Assembly: GCA_964486935.1 (NCBI GenBank)
Contig: CAZAPG010000031.1
Coordinates: forward strand, 1 to 64,000
Length of the DNA stretch: 64,000 nucleotides
From: CAZAPG01 sp964486935
GTDB taxonomy: Bacteria > Chloroflexota > Anaerolineae > 4572-78 > J111
Reading direction: 5' to 3'
In this document: piece after piece, positions 41,575-49,669 of the stretch
How positions within the stretch are numbered: position 1 is the first letter of the stretch
Layout of the letters: the number at the start of each line of letters is the position of its first letter
Position numbers and translations under genes: made by a program
Notes under the pieces: generated by a model
Database searches by the model: none
What the model saw: only the letters and a program-made list of their open reading frames with translations
Told to the model about the DNA's origin: nothing

Positions 41575-41697
41575 GGGATGTGTCCGACATTTTAGGAGGA
41601 CGGGGGGTGTGGGGGGTATCCCCCCAATTCCCCCCCCTGTGCTTTCCACACCTGCCCAGCAAAGCTGTGCAGCGTCGGGAAAATTCTGGACACACCC
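41575..41697 (+). mobile_element. 123-bp GGGTGTGTCC-ended mini-element (family B) before the SAF oxidoreductase
   Basis: Ends GGGATGTGTCCGACATTTT and AAAATTCTGGACACACCC are inverted repeats with few mismatches. The flanks are GTTAGCAG (41567-41574) and GTTAACAG (41698-41705), an 8-bp duplication with one change. The interior carries G6 and C6-C8 runs and a small hairpin. The right duplication overlaps the ribosome site AGGAG of the next gene, so the element forms most of that gene's leader. Confidence 0.75.
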
Positions 41698-41717
41698 GTT
41701 AACAGGAGCCAACATTT

Positions 41718-43016
41718 ATGGAACTTTATTACCATCTGCAGCAACGGGAAGCCAGCGGCAACCCCGTCAAGGTTGGTCTGGTTGGTTGTGGTCAGGAAGG
41801 GTCCGGCATGGTCCACGTGACCCACCGGATGGCCGGGCTGGAGACACGCGCCATTGCCGATATTATTGTGGACCGGCCACGGCGTACCCTTAAACACATC
41901 GGTATCCCCGAAGCTGATATCTGCGTTACCAACAACCCCGGTATTGCCGAAGATGCCCTCCGCCGGGGTAAGTACGTAATTACCGAAGATGCCTTAATGC
42001 TGCCCCAACTGGAAAGTTTGGACGCGCTGGTTGAAGCCACCGGCGTAACCGAAGTGGGCGCGCAAGTTGCCTGGAACAGCATCCTCAACAAAAAACACGT
42101 GGTAATGCTCAATGTTGAAACCGACGTGACCGTCGGTATTTTTCTGAACCGGCTGGCCAAAAAAATTGGCTGCGTTTACACCGTGGCCGCCGGCGACGAG
42201 CCGGGCGTGTGCAAAACCCTGTTTGATTTTGCCAGCACCCTGGGTTTTGAAATTATCTGCGTGGGCAAAGGCAAAAATAATCCCATTGATTTCTACAGTA
42301 CCCCCGATTCCTGCCGCCAGGAAGCCGAAAGCAAAAACATGAACCCTAAAATGCTCTCGGCCTTTAAAGACGGCACCAAAACAATGGTGGAAATGGCGGC
42401 GCTATCTAACGCCACCGGCCTGCTGCCCGATGTGCCCGGCATGCACGGCGCAAAATTAGATGTGGCCGACCTGAACAAGCAACTCATCCCCAAAGAAGCC
42501 GGCGGTATCCTGAACCGGAAGGGCGTGGTCGATTACTCGACCGGCAAAGTTGCGCCGGGCGTCTTCGCCGTCATCGCCACCGATGAGCCGCGCATCATTG
42601 AAGATATGAAATTCTACTCGATGGGTTCCGGCCCCTACTACACCCTGTACCGCCCCTACCACCTGTGCAGCATCGAAACGCCCCTTTCCGTGGCCGAGGC
42701 GGTAATTTATGGCGAGGCCACGCTGGTTCCCCGCCAAATGATTTCCGAAGTGGCGGCTGTGGCCAAGCGAGATTTGAAGGCCGGGGAGATTGTCGGCGAT
42801 ATCGGCAGCGCCGATATCTTCAATCGCATCTATACCTATGAAGATGCTCAAGCCAACAACAGTATTCCAATGGGCCTGGCGCCGGGCGGCAGAGTCCTAA
42901 AAGACATCTCCAAAGATGGGCTGTTGACCTGGGAAAATTTTGCGCCCGACACGTCCAAACTGGTCTACAAATTGCGCCAGATGCAGGCCGACATGCTGGC
43001 AAGCAATGGAAAATAA
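41718..43016 (+). CDS. NAD(P)-dependent oxidoreductase with C-terminal SAF domain
   Basis: The 432 residues have a Rossmann N-terminus (VKVGLVGCGQEGSGMVHVTH) like that of homoserine dehydrogenase relatives, then a catalytic domain with AAGDEPGVCKTLFDFASTLG. A C-terminal SAF-type domain (about 345-420; SEVAAVAKRDLKAGEIVGDI) ends the protein; SAF domains are also found in FlgA-like proteins and some sugar-acid dehydratases. The family is found beside sugar and sugar-acid genes, but I know of no settled reaction. Here it is the first enzyme gene after the regulator and is followed 43 bases later by a zinc dehydrogenase. A function on a hydroxy- or branched sugar acid is likely from context only. 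Confidence 0.75.
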   Translation: MELYYHLQQREASGNPVKVGLVGCGQEGSGMVHVTHRMAGLETRAIADIIVDRPRRTLKHIGIPEADICVTNNPGIAEDALRRGKYVITEDALMLPQLESLDALVEATGVTEVGAQVAWNSILNKKHVVMLNVETDVTVGIFLNRLAKKIGCVYTVAAGDEPGVCKTLFDFASTLGFEIICVGKGKNNPIDFYSTPDSCRQEAESKNMNPKMLSAFKDGTKTMVEMAALSNATGLLPDVPGMHGAKLDVADLNKQLIPKEAGGILNRKGVVDYSTGKVAPGVFAVIATDEPRIIEDMKFYSMGSGPYYTLYRPYHLCSIETPLSVAEAVIYGEATLVPRQMISEVAAVAKRDLKAGEIVGDIGSADIFNRIYTYEDAQANNSIPMGLAPGGRVLKDISKDGLLTWENFAPDTSKLVYKLRQMQADMLASNGK

Positions 43017-43059
43017 AGTTACGTTTTAGAATTTACGTCGTATCAAGGAGGCAAGAATA

Positions 43060-44112
43060 ATGGGGGATACTATGCAAGCTGTGGTGGTTCGGGCGCCGAT
43101 GGAATTTCAGGTGGAAACGGCGCCTGCGCCGGAGTCGCCGCCCGGTGGCCTGTTATTAAACGTAAAGGCCTGCGGCCTGTGCGGGTCAGATTTGCGAACC
43201 TTGCGGGTTGGGCATCGCAAAGTGACGTTTCCGTGGATTATTGGCCATGAACTTTGCGGGGTTGTAGCCGACACAGGCTTAAACTATGAAGGCAAATGGA
43301 AAAAAGGTGACGTGCTGGCTGTGGGGCCGATGGCCTACTGCGGCATCTGCGATTTTTGCCTGAATGGCCAGTACGAATTGTGCGACAACTACCGCGAAAT
43401 TGCCCAGGCCTGGCCCGGTGGCTTTGCCGAACAGATTGCCATTCCCCAAGAGGCCGTAAAATTGGGCGCCATCGAACTGGTCCCGCCCGGCCTGGACCCC
43501 GACTTTGCGGCGATGACTGAGCCGATCTCTTCCTGCCTGAATGCCCAGGAAAAGGGGCAGGTTGGACTGGGGGACACGGTGATGATTATTGGCACCGGGC
43601 CAATTGGCTGCATTCACATTAGCCTGGCCCGGGCCAAAGGCGCGGATAAAGTTTTTGTGGCCGATATATCGGATGAGCGGCTGAAGCTGGCCGCCGTGTT
43701 TGAGCCGGATGCCCTCATCAATGCCGCCAACGTAGATTTGGTGGAGGAGGTGCGCCGCTTGACCGGCGGTAAAGGCGCCGATGTAATTATCACCGCCACG
43801 CCGGCCCCGGTGGCCCAGGTTCAGGCGGTAGAAATGGCCCGTAAAGGCGGCCGAATTTTGCTCTTTGGGGGTCTGCCCAAGGATAACAGCAAACCCGGCG
43901 TGGATATGAACATTGTCCATTACAACGCGCTGCACTTGATTGGCACGACCATTTTTGCGCCCCGGCACTTCCGGCTGGCCCTCAAGCTGGTGGCATCGGG
44001 CCGGCTGCCGGTAGACAAACTTATCTCCCACCGCTTCCCCCTGGCCGACTTTCAAAAGGGGGCGATGATGGCCCTGGAAGGGCAGGTTTTGAAGGCAGTG
44101 TTTAATCCGTAA
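43060..44112 (+). CDS. Zinc-dependent medium-chain dehydrogenase (polyol/threonine dehydrogenase type)
   Basis: The 350 residues have catalytic zinc ligands in KACGLCGSDLRT and IGHELCG. The structural zinc lobe is GICDFCLNGQYELC, and the NAD site is VMIIGTGPIGCIHISLARAKG. The C-terminal half ends in HRFPLADFQKGAMMALEG, like sorbitol and galactitol dehydrogenases. It should oxidise a sugar alcohol or secondary hydroxyl with NAD. The ribosome site AAGGAGG is strong. It is the last gene before the promoter at 44127 and one of three such dehydrogenases in the island. Confidence 0.88.
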   Translation: MGDTMQAVVVRAPMEFQVETAPAPESPPGGLLLNVKACGLCGSDLRTLRVGHRKVTFPWIIGHELCGVVADTGLNYEGKWKKGDVLAVGPMAYCGICDFCLNGQYELCDNYREIAQAWPGGFAEQIAIPQEAVKLGAIELVPPGLDPDFAAMTEPISSCLNAQEKGQVGLGDTVMIIGTGPIGCIHISLARAKGADKVFVADISDERLKLAAVFEPDALINAANVDLVEEVRRLTGGKGADVIITATPAPVAQVQAVEMARKGGRILLFGGLPKDNSKPGVDMNIVHYNALHLIGTTIFAPRHFRLALKLVASGRLPVDKLISHRFPLADFQKGAMMALEGQVLKAVFNP

Positions 44113-44126
44113 AAATGGCGGCAGAA

Positions 44127-44204
44127 TTGACAAAGATAGTCGTCTGCAATATGATATATTGGTATGAGGTATGACCACATATACCAGACCACGTGACAGG
44201 TCTG
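44127..44204 (+). promoter_or_regulatory. Promoter P1 of the sugar operon with shared operator
   Basis: TTGACA (44127-44132), a 17-bp spacer and TATGAT (44150-44155) are followed immediately by TTGGTATGAGGTATGACCAC (44159-44178), then ATATACC. The same block, 23 identical bases including the preceding ATA, follows the -10 of promoter P2 at 63203. A hairpin CAGACC/GGTCTG (44185-44204) lies next. TGGT/ACCA half-sites near the start point suggest a GntR-type repressor. This differs from the TGTTCA sites of the nearby SorC gene. Confidence 0.78.
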
Positions 44205-44268
44205 ACAAATTCCCAACGATGGGGCCAGGCGGCAACGGCAGCCCCCCTTTGCCTGAAAGGGGTTCAAA

Positions 44269-45339
44269 ATGAATAACCAAATTACCTTTGGCCAGGTTGT
44301 TGAGGCGCTAGAAAAAAATGACCAGCCCTTTGCTGTCCTACCCCTGCAAAATAAGGCGCAACTGGTCGTTTCACAACGGGGCGGACGCATTTTAGGCCCC
44401 TTTCTGTCAGCCCAGGGGCAGAGCCTGTTCTGGCTCAATAAAGCCTTTACCAGGCCCGACTCCTTCAGCGCGTTTCTCAACTCCGGCGATTGGAACCTGG
44501 GCGGCGAGCGAATCTGGATTGCCCCGGAGATACAATATCTGGTTAAGGATCGCGCCGATTTTTGGGGCAGCATCCGCGTACCGGCCCAAATGGACCCCGG
44601 CCAGTACACTCTGGACTCAACGCAGCCGGGCCAGATTCGGTTGCGGCAAACCGTAACGCTGGCTGCGTTCAATCTGGCCAGCGGCCAAAAAGAATTGACC
44701 ATAGAAAAGGTCATCCGCCCGGTTGAAGACCCGCTGCGCCATTTACGCAGCTATGCAACCCTGGCCGGTGGCTTGCTGTTTGCCGGCTACGAGCAAACTG
44801 TCTCGCTGGCCGAGAGCCGCTCCGATGAAATCATGAGCGAGGTCTGGAACCTGGTTCAACTCAACCCCGGCGGCCAGCTTCTCATCCCCGCTTCTCCCCA
44901 CATTGAGTACAGCGATTATTTTGAACCCGTTGATTCTGCCCATCAAACCATCTATCCCCACTATGTTTGCCTCAATATTACCGGGCAGCGCCGTTACAAG
45001 GTGGGGTACAAAGCCGCCCAGGTATTTGGCCGGCTGGCTTACCTCAACCACCTGGCCGACGGGCGCGCCTGCCTGATTGTCCGCAATTTCTTTAACAACC
45101 CCTCCGCGCCCTACGCCGAGGAACCCGCCGCGCTGCCGGGACAATGCGGGCACTCCATTCACGTCTACAACGATGACGGCGCTCTGGGCGGCTTTGGCGA
45201 GTTGGAGTGCAACGGCCAGACCATCGGCGGCGCTACCGGCAAATCGGCCACGACCGACCAGTTTGTGCTGTGGTTGTATGTCGGCAATTCCCAAAAAATA
45301 AAACAGCTTATCCCCCACTTACTGGGGATAGAGCTTTAA
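44269..45339 (+). CDS. Aldose-epimerase-like protein (DUF6786-type)
   Basis: The 356 residues form an all-beta protein with SQRGGRILGPFLSAQGQSLF, NSGDWNLGGERIWIAPEIQY and CGHSIHVYNDDGALGGFGEL. The early glycine-rich strand and the GG-R-x-W-x-APE motif resemble the DUF6786 family, which shares the galactose mutarotase fold. A role in sugar anomer conversion or sugar recognition is therefore likely. Classic catalytic His/Glu of GalM are not obvious. It has no signal peptide. It is the first gene behind promoter P1 and is followed by an isomerase, which would benefit from mutarotation. Confidence 0.65.
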   Translation: MNNQITFGQVVEALEKNDQPFAVLPLQNKAQLVVSQRGGRILGPFLSAQGQSLFWLNKAFTRPDSFSAFLNSGDWNLGGERIWIAPEIQYLVKDRADFWGSIRVPAQMDPGQYTLDSTQPGQIRLRQTVTLAAFNLASGQKELTIEKVIRPVEDPLRHLRSYATLAGGLLFAGYEQTVSLAESRSDEIMSEVWNLVQLNPGGQLLIPASPHIEYSDYFEPVDSAHQTIYPHYVCLNITGQRRYKVGYKAAQVFGRLAYLNHLADGRACLIVRNFFNNPSAPYAEEPAALPGQCGHSIHVYNDDGALGGFGELECNGQTIGGATGKSATTDQFVLWLYVGNSQKIKQLIPHLLGIEL

Positions 45340-45382
45340 GCGTGATAAAACGACCATTCAATGATGAAAGGAAAAGCATAAT

Positions 45383-46813
45383 ATGAAAATAATGGAAAAG
45401 AAACCCACCTTTGGCCTGATTGTCGGCACCCGGGGCTTTTTTAACCCGGAACTGGCGGTGCAGGGCCGCCGTGACTTGCTGGCCAAGCTCGACTCGTTGG
45501 GCTACCGCTACATCATCCCCCCGGAAGACGCCACCCCCAACGGGGCCATTGAAACGCTGGCCGACGCCAAAGTGTGCGCCGAGTTGTTCAGGCAACATCA
45601 GGCTGAGATTGACGGCATTATTGTAGTGCTGCCCAATTTTGGCGACGAGCAGGGCGTGGTTTACACCTTAAGTCTGGCCAAACTGAATGTGCCGGTGCTG
45701 GTTCAAGCCTGCGATGACGAAGACCCGCAACGCCTCAAGGTCAAAGAGCGGCGCGACGCCTTTTGCGGCAAGCTGTCGGTTTGCGCCAACCTGTACCAGT
45801 TCGGTATCCCCTTTACCGATACCACCTATCACACCTATGCCATCAACAGCGCTGAGTTTACGCAGGATTTGGATTACTTCAGCCGCGTTTGCCGGGTGGT
45901 CAAAGGGCTGACCAACCTGCGCGTGGGCGCTATCGGCGCTCGTCCCTCGCCCTTCCACACCTGCCGCTACAGCGAAAAGCTGTTGCAAGCAACCGGCATC
46001 ACCGTGGTTACGGTTGACCTGAGCGAAATCATCGCCTCGGCCAACCGCGTTCTCAAACAAAAGCCGGCGGCCCTGCCCCAAAAAATCGAGGAGATTCGGG
46101 CCTATGGCCGCATCCCCGACCATATCCGCGATGAGAACGTGCAAAAGCAGGCGGCCTGGTCGGTGGCGGTGGAAAACTGGATGGCTGAAAATGAGTGCGA
46201 CGCCAGCGCCATCCAGTGCTGGACTTCGGTGCAACTGAACTATGGCTGCGCCACCTGCCTGACCATGAGCATGATGGGCGAAAAATATATGCCCAGCGCC
46301 TGCGAGGTAGACGTGGCCGGCGTGGTTTCTATGTATGCCCTGCTGCTGGCCTCTGGCAACCCGCCCGGCTTTTTAGACTGGAACAACAACTATGGCCTTG
46401 AGCGCGATATGTGCATCAACACTCACTGCTCCAACTTCCCCAAGAGTTTTGTAGGCGACGAGGTAGAGATTTCCAACCTGGACGTAATTGGCGCATCGGT
46501 GGGCGAGGACAAAGCCTTTGGCGCAATAAAAGCGCAGGTGCGCCCCGGCCCCATGACCTACTTCCGCATGTCTACCGATGACCTGCGCGGCGAAATCAGA
46601 GCCTACCTGGGCGAGGGCGACTTCACCGACGACCCCAACAATATTCAGGGCGGCTCGGCAGTTTGCCAGGTGCCAAATTTGCAACAGTTGCTCAAGTTTC
46701 TGTGTAAAAACGGCTTTGAGCATCACGTGGCTATGACTCGCGGCCATTACGCCAATGTGCTGTACGAGGCCATTTCAACCTACCTGGATTGGGATATCTA
46801 CTACCACCAATAA
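45383..46813 (+). CDS. L-fucose/L-arabinose isomerase-family protein
   Basis: The 476 residues include FGLIVGTRGFFNPELAVQGR, IIVVLPNFGDEQGV, CDASAIQCWTSVQLNYGCAT and MTRGHYANVLYEAISTYLDW. The pattern of two alpha/beta domains followed by a C-terminal beta-barrel is that of FucI/AraA-type aldose-ketose isomerases using Mn. The second half contains SACEVDVAGVVSMYALLLA, with the metal-binding Glu/Asp. It should convert an aldose into the ketose used by the FGGY kinases. The substrate is unknown; many related proteins act on deoxy or branched sugars. It starts 43 bases after the epimerase-like gene. Confidence 0.8.
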   Translation: MKIMEKKPTFGLIVGTRGFFNPELAVQGRRDLLAKLDSLGYRYIIPPEDATPNGAIETLADAKVCAELFRQHQAEIDGIIVVLPNFGDEQGVVYTLSLAKLNVPVLVQACDDEDPQRLKVKERRDAFCGKLSVCANLYQFGIPFTDTTYHTYAINSAEFTQDLDYFSRVCRVVKGLTNLRVGAIGARPSPFHTCRYSEKLLQATGITVVTVDLSEIIASANRVLKQKPAALPQKIEEIRAYGRIPDHIRDENVQKQAAWSVAVENWMAENECDASAIQCWTSVQLNYGCATCLTMSMMGEKYMPSACEVDVAGVVSMYALLLASGNPPGFLDWNNNYGLERDMCINTHCSNFPKSFVGDEVEISNLDVIGASVGEDKAFGAIKAQVRPGPMTYFRMSTDDLRGEIRAYLGEGDFTDDPNNIQGGSAVCQVPNLQQLLKFLCKNGFEHHVAMTRGHYANVLYEAISTYLDWDIYYHQ

Positions 46814-46824
46814 ATTTGTTTGAC

Positions 46825-46876
46825 ACGTTAACGCCGGCATCTTCTGGCGGGCCATAGTGATGTGCCGGCGTAACGT
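46825..46876 (+). repeat. Strong stem-loop between isomerase and transporter genes
   Basis: CGTTAACGCCGGCA (46826-46839) pairs with TGCCGGCG-TAACG (46863-46875), with one bulge. No T-run follows. It probably stabilises the upstream mRNA or sets the ratio between enzyme and transporter transcripts. The 61-codon frame that spans it (46857-47042) is not convincing. Confidence 0.6.
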
Positions 46877-46940
46877 TGCAAAATTATGTTTTGGGGGAAA
46901 ATTGATGACATTTATCGTAAGAACCACAGATAAATCTCAC

Positions 46941-46969
46941 TTCAGAAAGTCGGTAGATTTTGATATCAT
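46941..46969 (+). promoter_or_regulatory. Possible secondary promoter before the transporter genes
   Basis: TTCAGA (46941-46946), a 17-bp spacer and TATCAT (46964-46969) lie 115 bases before the substrate-binding protein gene. The -35 is poor and the -10 good. The -10 TATCAT equals that of P2. It could give the transporter extra expression. Confidence 0.35.
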
Positions 46970-47083
46970 AGAATCCCCCTTTAAAAGAATGAAGGAGGTG
47001 ATGCGCCCAATCGGCAACAATAATCGGCAGTTCCTTTTATAAATCCCTATTAAATCCTTTACAAAGATTGTGAGGAGGAAAAA

Positions 47084-48574
47084 ATGAGTAAGAAATATGT
47101 TAGCCGGCGCGAGTTTTTACGGGTAAGCGCCTTGACCGCTGCCGGCCTGCTGGCTGCCAGTTGTGGCGGCGGAGCGCAGCCCGCGGCTCCCCAGCAGGAA
47201 GCGCCTGCGGCCAAGGAAGAAGCCCCGGCTGCGGCTGCCCCCTCTGGCGAAGCGGTAACGCTTGATGTGATGTCGCTGGCCGAGTACGAAGGTCCATATC
47301 GAGAAATCTGGAACGTCTTCAACGCCCAAAATCCGGGAATCAAAGTCAACGTGTTCTCCATTAACGAAGACACGGCGGCGGCCCACGAAGCCAAGGTGGC
47401 CGGCGGCTATCTGCCCGCCATCGAGTTGACCCAGGAAATGCAGATTTTCTTTGACAAGAGCAACTACGAGATGGCAGTCAACCTGGGCGAGCTTGACTTC
47501 CCCTGGTGGGACCGCTGGCAGTTTGACGTCAAGAATATGTGGGCCAATCTGCATAACCTGCCCGGCCCCCGCTCTCTGGACGTGTTCCAGGGTTTTGTGA
47601 TGACCTGGCAGTATAACAAAGAGTTGATGGACAAGGCCGGGCTTGACCCCCACAAAGATGTTCAGAGTTGGGATGACCTGAAAAAGTGGATGGATGAAGG
47701 TACCGCCTGGGCCAAGTCGCCCGATTCCGGGGTGGAGTACTTCTGGAACCAGGCCTGGCACAACTGGATCTTTGGCAACAACTACACCGACGCTATGCCG
47801 CTGGCCTTTGCCGACGGCCAGCGCGCCCGCCAGGTTGACTGCTGGCTGGGTAAAGCCAAATTCGACGCCGACGACTCGCCCTACCGCCATTACTATGAAT
47901 TCTTTAAAGAAGCCAACGACAAAGGCTGGATGCCGGAGAATATGACCCAGCGGCAGTGGGAAGGCGATATGGAAGCCAGCTACATTGCCGGCAAATCGGT
48001 GATGATGCTGCACGGCCCGTGGGTGTGGGACAAGGCGCTGGCCGCCGGTTCTGAATTTGCGGTGAAGGGCATGCAAGACGGCCTGCCGGCAACGCCGCCG
48101 GCCGAAGGCCAGGGTGTTTGGATGCAGAGCGCCCTGCCGCCCAACATCGACAACCAGTGGTTCATCCGCGCCGGTAACGAGAAGACGCCGCACTGGGACA
48201 AAACCCTCTTTGCCTGGAACTGGTTCTGGAGCCCCGAGGCTGTCCCCATGAAGGCCCAGGCCGAAGGCCGCTGGCCACTGTACGACCTCGACGAGCCATT
48301 GGAACTCAAGGGGCCGCAGTTCAAAGCCGTGTTGAGCCAAATCGGTACATCCGGCGGTGTTTGGGAAAAAGCCAAATTTGAGCAAGAACTAACCGGAAAC
48401 GTGCAGGCCAGCCCCTACCGCAAGAAAGGTTCCAAGGGGGTCTGGGATTGGGAGTCCAACGGCAACAACCAGGTGATGGCCGACGTGCTGTCTGGCAAGA
48501 TTACCGTCAAAGAAGCTTTGGGTATTGCCCAGAAGAACTGGGAAGAAAGCTTTGAGGGCATGCCCACCGTTTAG
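47084..48574 (+). CDS. Sugar ABC transporter substrate-binding lipoprotein (family 1)
   Basis: The 496 residues have a twin-arginine-like N-terminus (SRREFLRVSALTAAGLLAAS) ending in a lipobox with Cys at about 26, then an Ala/Pro/Glu-rich tether. The binding domains carry EIWNVFNAQNPGIKVNVFSI and WNQAWHNWIFGNN. The multiple Trp residues in the second half (VWMQSALPP, FAWNWFWSPEAVPM) are typical of carbohydrate-binding cleft proteins. It should capture the sugar outside the membrane. At nearly 500 residues it is larger than average MalE-like proteins, which suits an oligosaccharide or glycoside. RBS GAGGAGG is strong. Confidence 0.88.
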   Translation: MSKKYVSRREFLRVSALTAAGLLAASCGGGAQPAAPQQEAPAAKEEAPAAAAPSGEAVTLDVMSLAEYEGPYREIWNVFNAQNPGIKVNVFSINEDTAAAHEAKVAGGYLPAIELTQEMQIFFDKSNYEMAVNLGELDFPWWDRWQFDVKNMWANLHNLPGPRSLDVFQGFVMTWQYNKELMDKAGLDPHKDVQSWDDLKKWMDEGTAWAKSPDSGVEYFWNQAWHNWIFGNNYTDAMPLAFADGQRARQVDCWLGKAKFDADDSPYRHYYEFFKEANDKGWMPENMTQRQWEGDMEASYIAGKSVMMLHGPWVWDKALAAGSEFAVKGMQDGLPATPPAEGQGVWMQSALPPNIDNQWFIRAGNEKTPHWDKTLFAWNWFWSPEAVPMKAQAEGRWPLYDLDEPLELKGPQFKAVLSQIGTSGGVWEKAKFEQELTGNVQASPYRKKGSKGVWDWESNGNNQVMADVLSGKITVKEALGIAQKNWEESFEGMPTV

Positions 48575-48705
48575 GTAGAAGGGCTTCAACCTTGTTGCTC
48601 TGCTGCCCCTGAGCCGGGGAACGAGAATAAATTTTTTTGTTGATTGGGGGTGGCTCACCCAAAAAGTGAGCTACCCCTGCATTGGCCCAAGATGGAGGTA
48701 TGATG

Positions 48706-49650
48706 ATGGGTGTCGCACCGGCAACAACGCTTGAGCAAACGCTCAAGGGCACCAGGAAAAAAAGCAAACTTGAACGCAGGCAAATTCTGGAAGACTGGCT
48801 CTTTATTTCACCCCAGTTAATCATTTTTGTTCTGCTGACCATCGTCCCCTTTTTTGTCGCCATTCCCATTCTGTTTACCGATATGGCTCAATTTAACGAC
48901 CCGCAAATCAACCCGGTGGGCCTGCGTAACTTTACCGCCCTCTTTACCGACCGCAGCGTTCAGGTTGATTATCTGCCGGCGCTCCGCAGAACGATAATCT
49001 TCGTTCTTCTCAACTATACTACCGTGTATATTTTTGGGTTGAGCCTGGCTTTGTTAATGTATGAAGTTGGCTTTCGAGGGGGATTTTTTACGGTGATTTA
49101 CCTGCCGCTGATGGTCTCTGGCCTGGCGGTGGGTTACATGGCGGTGATGTTATTCTCCAAGGAAACAGGCACGGCCAACCTGTTGCTGCAAGAGTTAGGG
49201 CTGATAACGACGCCCGTCAACATCTATTCGGCGCAGGGAACGGCCTTTATTCTGCCGCTGATGGTAGGCTGGCGCTATGCCGGCTACAATATGGCCATCT
49301 TTCTATCTGGTTTGCTGTCTATCCCCAAAGAGACCATTGAAGCGGCTATTGTAGATGGAGCCTCTTACTGGCAGCGGCTGTGGCGGGTCTATTTTCCGCA
49401 AATGTTACCCTCCTTTATTCTGGCCACAACTATGTGTTTGATTGGCTCCTTTGCCGTTTTTGACGAATTGGTGGCGATGGGCGCTTTGTATGTAAACCCC
49501 GAAGCCAAGTTATTAAGTATCCTCTTTTTCACTTATGGATTTCAGATTGAACGCCTGGCGATGGGCATGACCCTGGCAGTAGAGACCTTCTTGCCCCTGG
49601 TTCTGCTGGGGGTGGCTTTACAACGCCTGCAGCGACGGGTGCAATATTAG
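48706..49650 (+). CDS. Sugar ABC transporter permease (MalF/UgpA-like)
   Basis: The protein has six membrane spans. The cytoplasmic EAA loop is KETIEAAIVDGASYWQRLWRVYFPQMLPS, and the N-terminal segment is DWLFISPQLIIFVLLTIVPF. It forms the channel with the next gene's product. Three ATG codons follow one another (48700, 48703, 48706); the GGAGG site at 48694-48698 best fits the last, giving 314 residues. A TTG at 48682 would extend it, but lacks a site. Confidence 0.88.
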   Translation: MGVAPATTLEQTLKGTRKKSKLERRQILEDWLFISPQLIIFVLLTIVPFFVAIPILFTDMAQFNDPQINPVGLRNFTALFTDRSVQVDYLPALRRTIIFVLLNYTTVYIFGLSLALLMYEVGFRGGFFTVIYLPLMVSGLAVGYMAVMLFSKETGTANLLLQELGLITTPVNIYSAQGTAFILPLMVGWRYAGYNMAIFLSGLLSIPKETIEAAIVDGASYWQRLWRVYFPQMLPSFILATTMCLIGSFAVFDELVAMGALYVNPEAKLLSILFFTYGFQIERLAMGMTLAVETFLPLVLLGVALQRLQRRVQY

Positions 49651-49669
49651 GAACTGGAGGCGTAAACCA

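Noticed and set aside
43279..44280. 333-codon minus-strand frame opposite the dehydrogenase and promoter P1
   Set aside because: Antisense shadow that runs through the promoter and operator; no protein family pattern.
46857..47042. 61-codon frame before the ABC binding-protein gene
   Set aside because: It begins inside the stem-loop, has poor ribosome sites and no recognisable pattern; the region is better explained as leader and possible promoter.
47117..48385. 422-codon minus-strand frame opposite the binding-protein gene
   Set aside because: A shadow produced by GC-rich third positions; the plus strand has a lipobox, a family match and a strong ribosome site.
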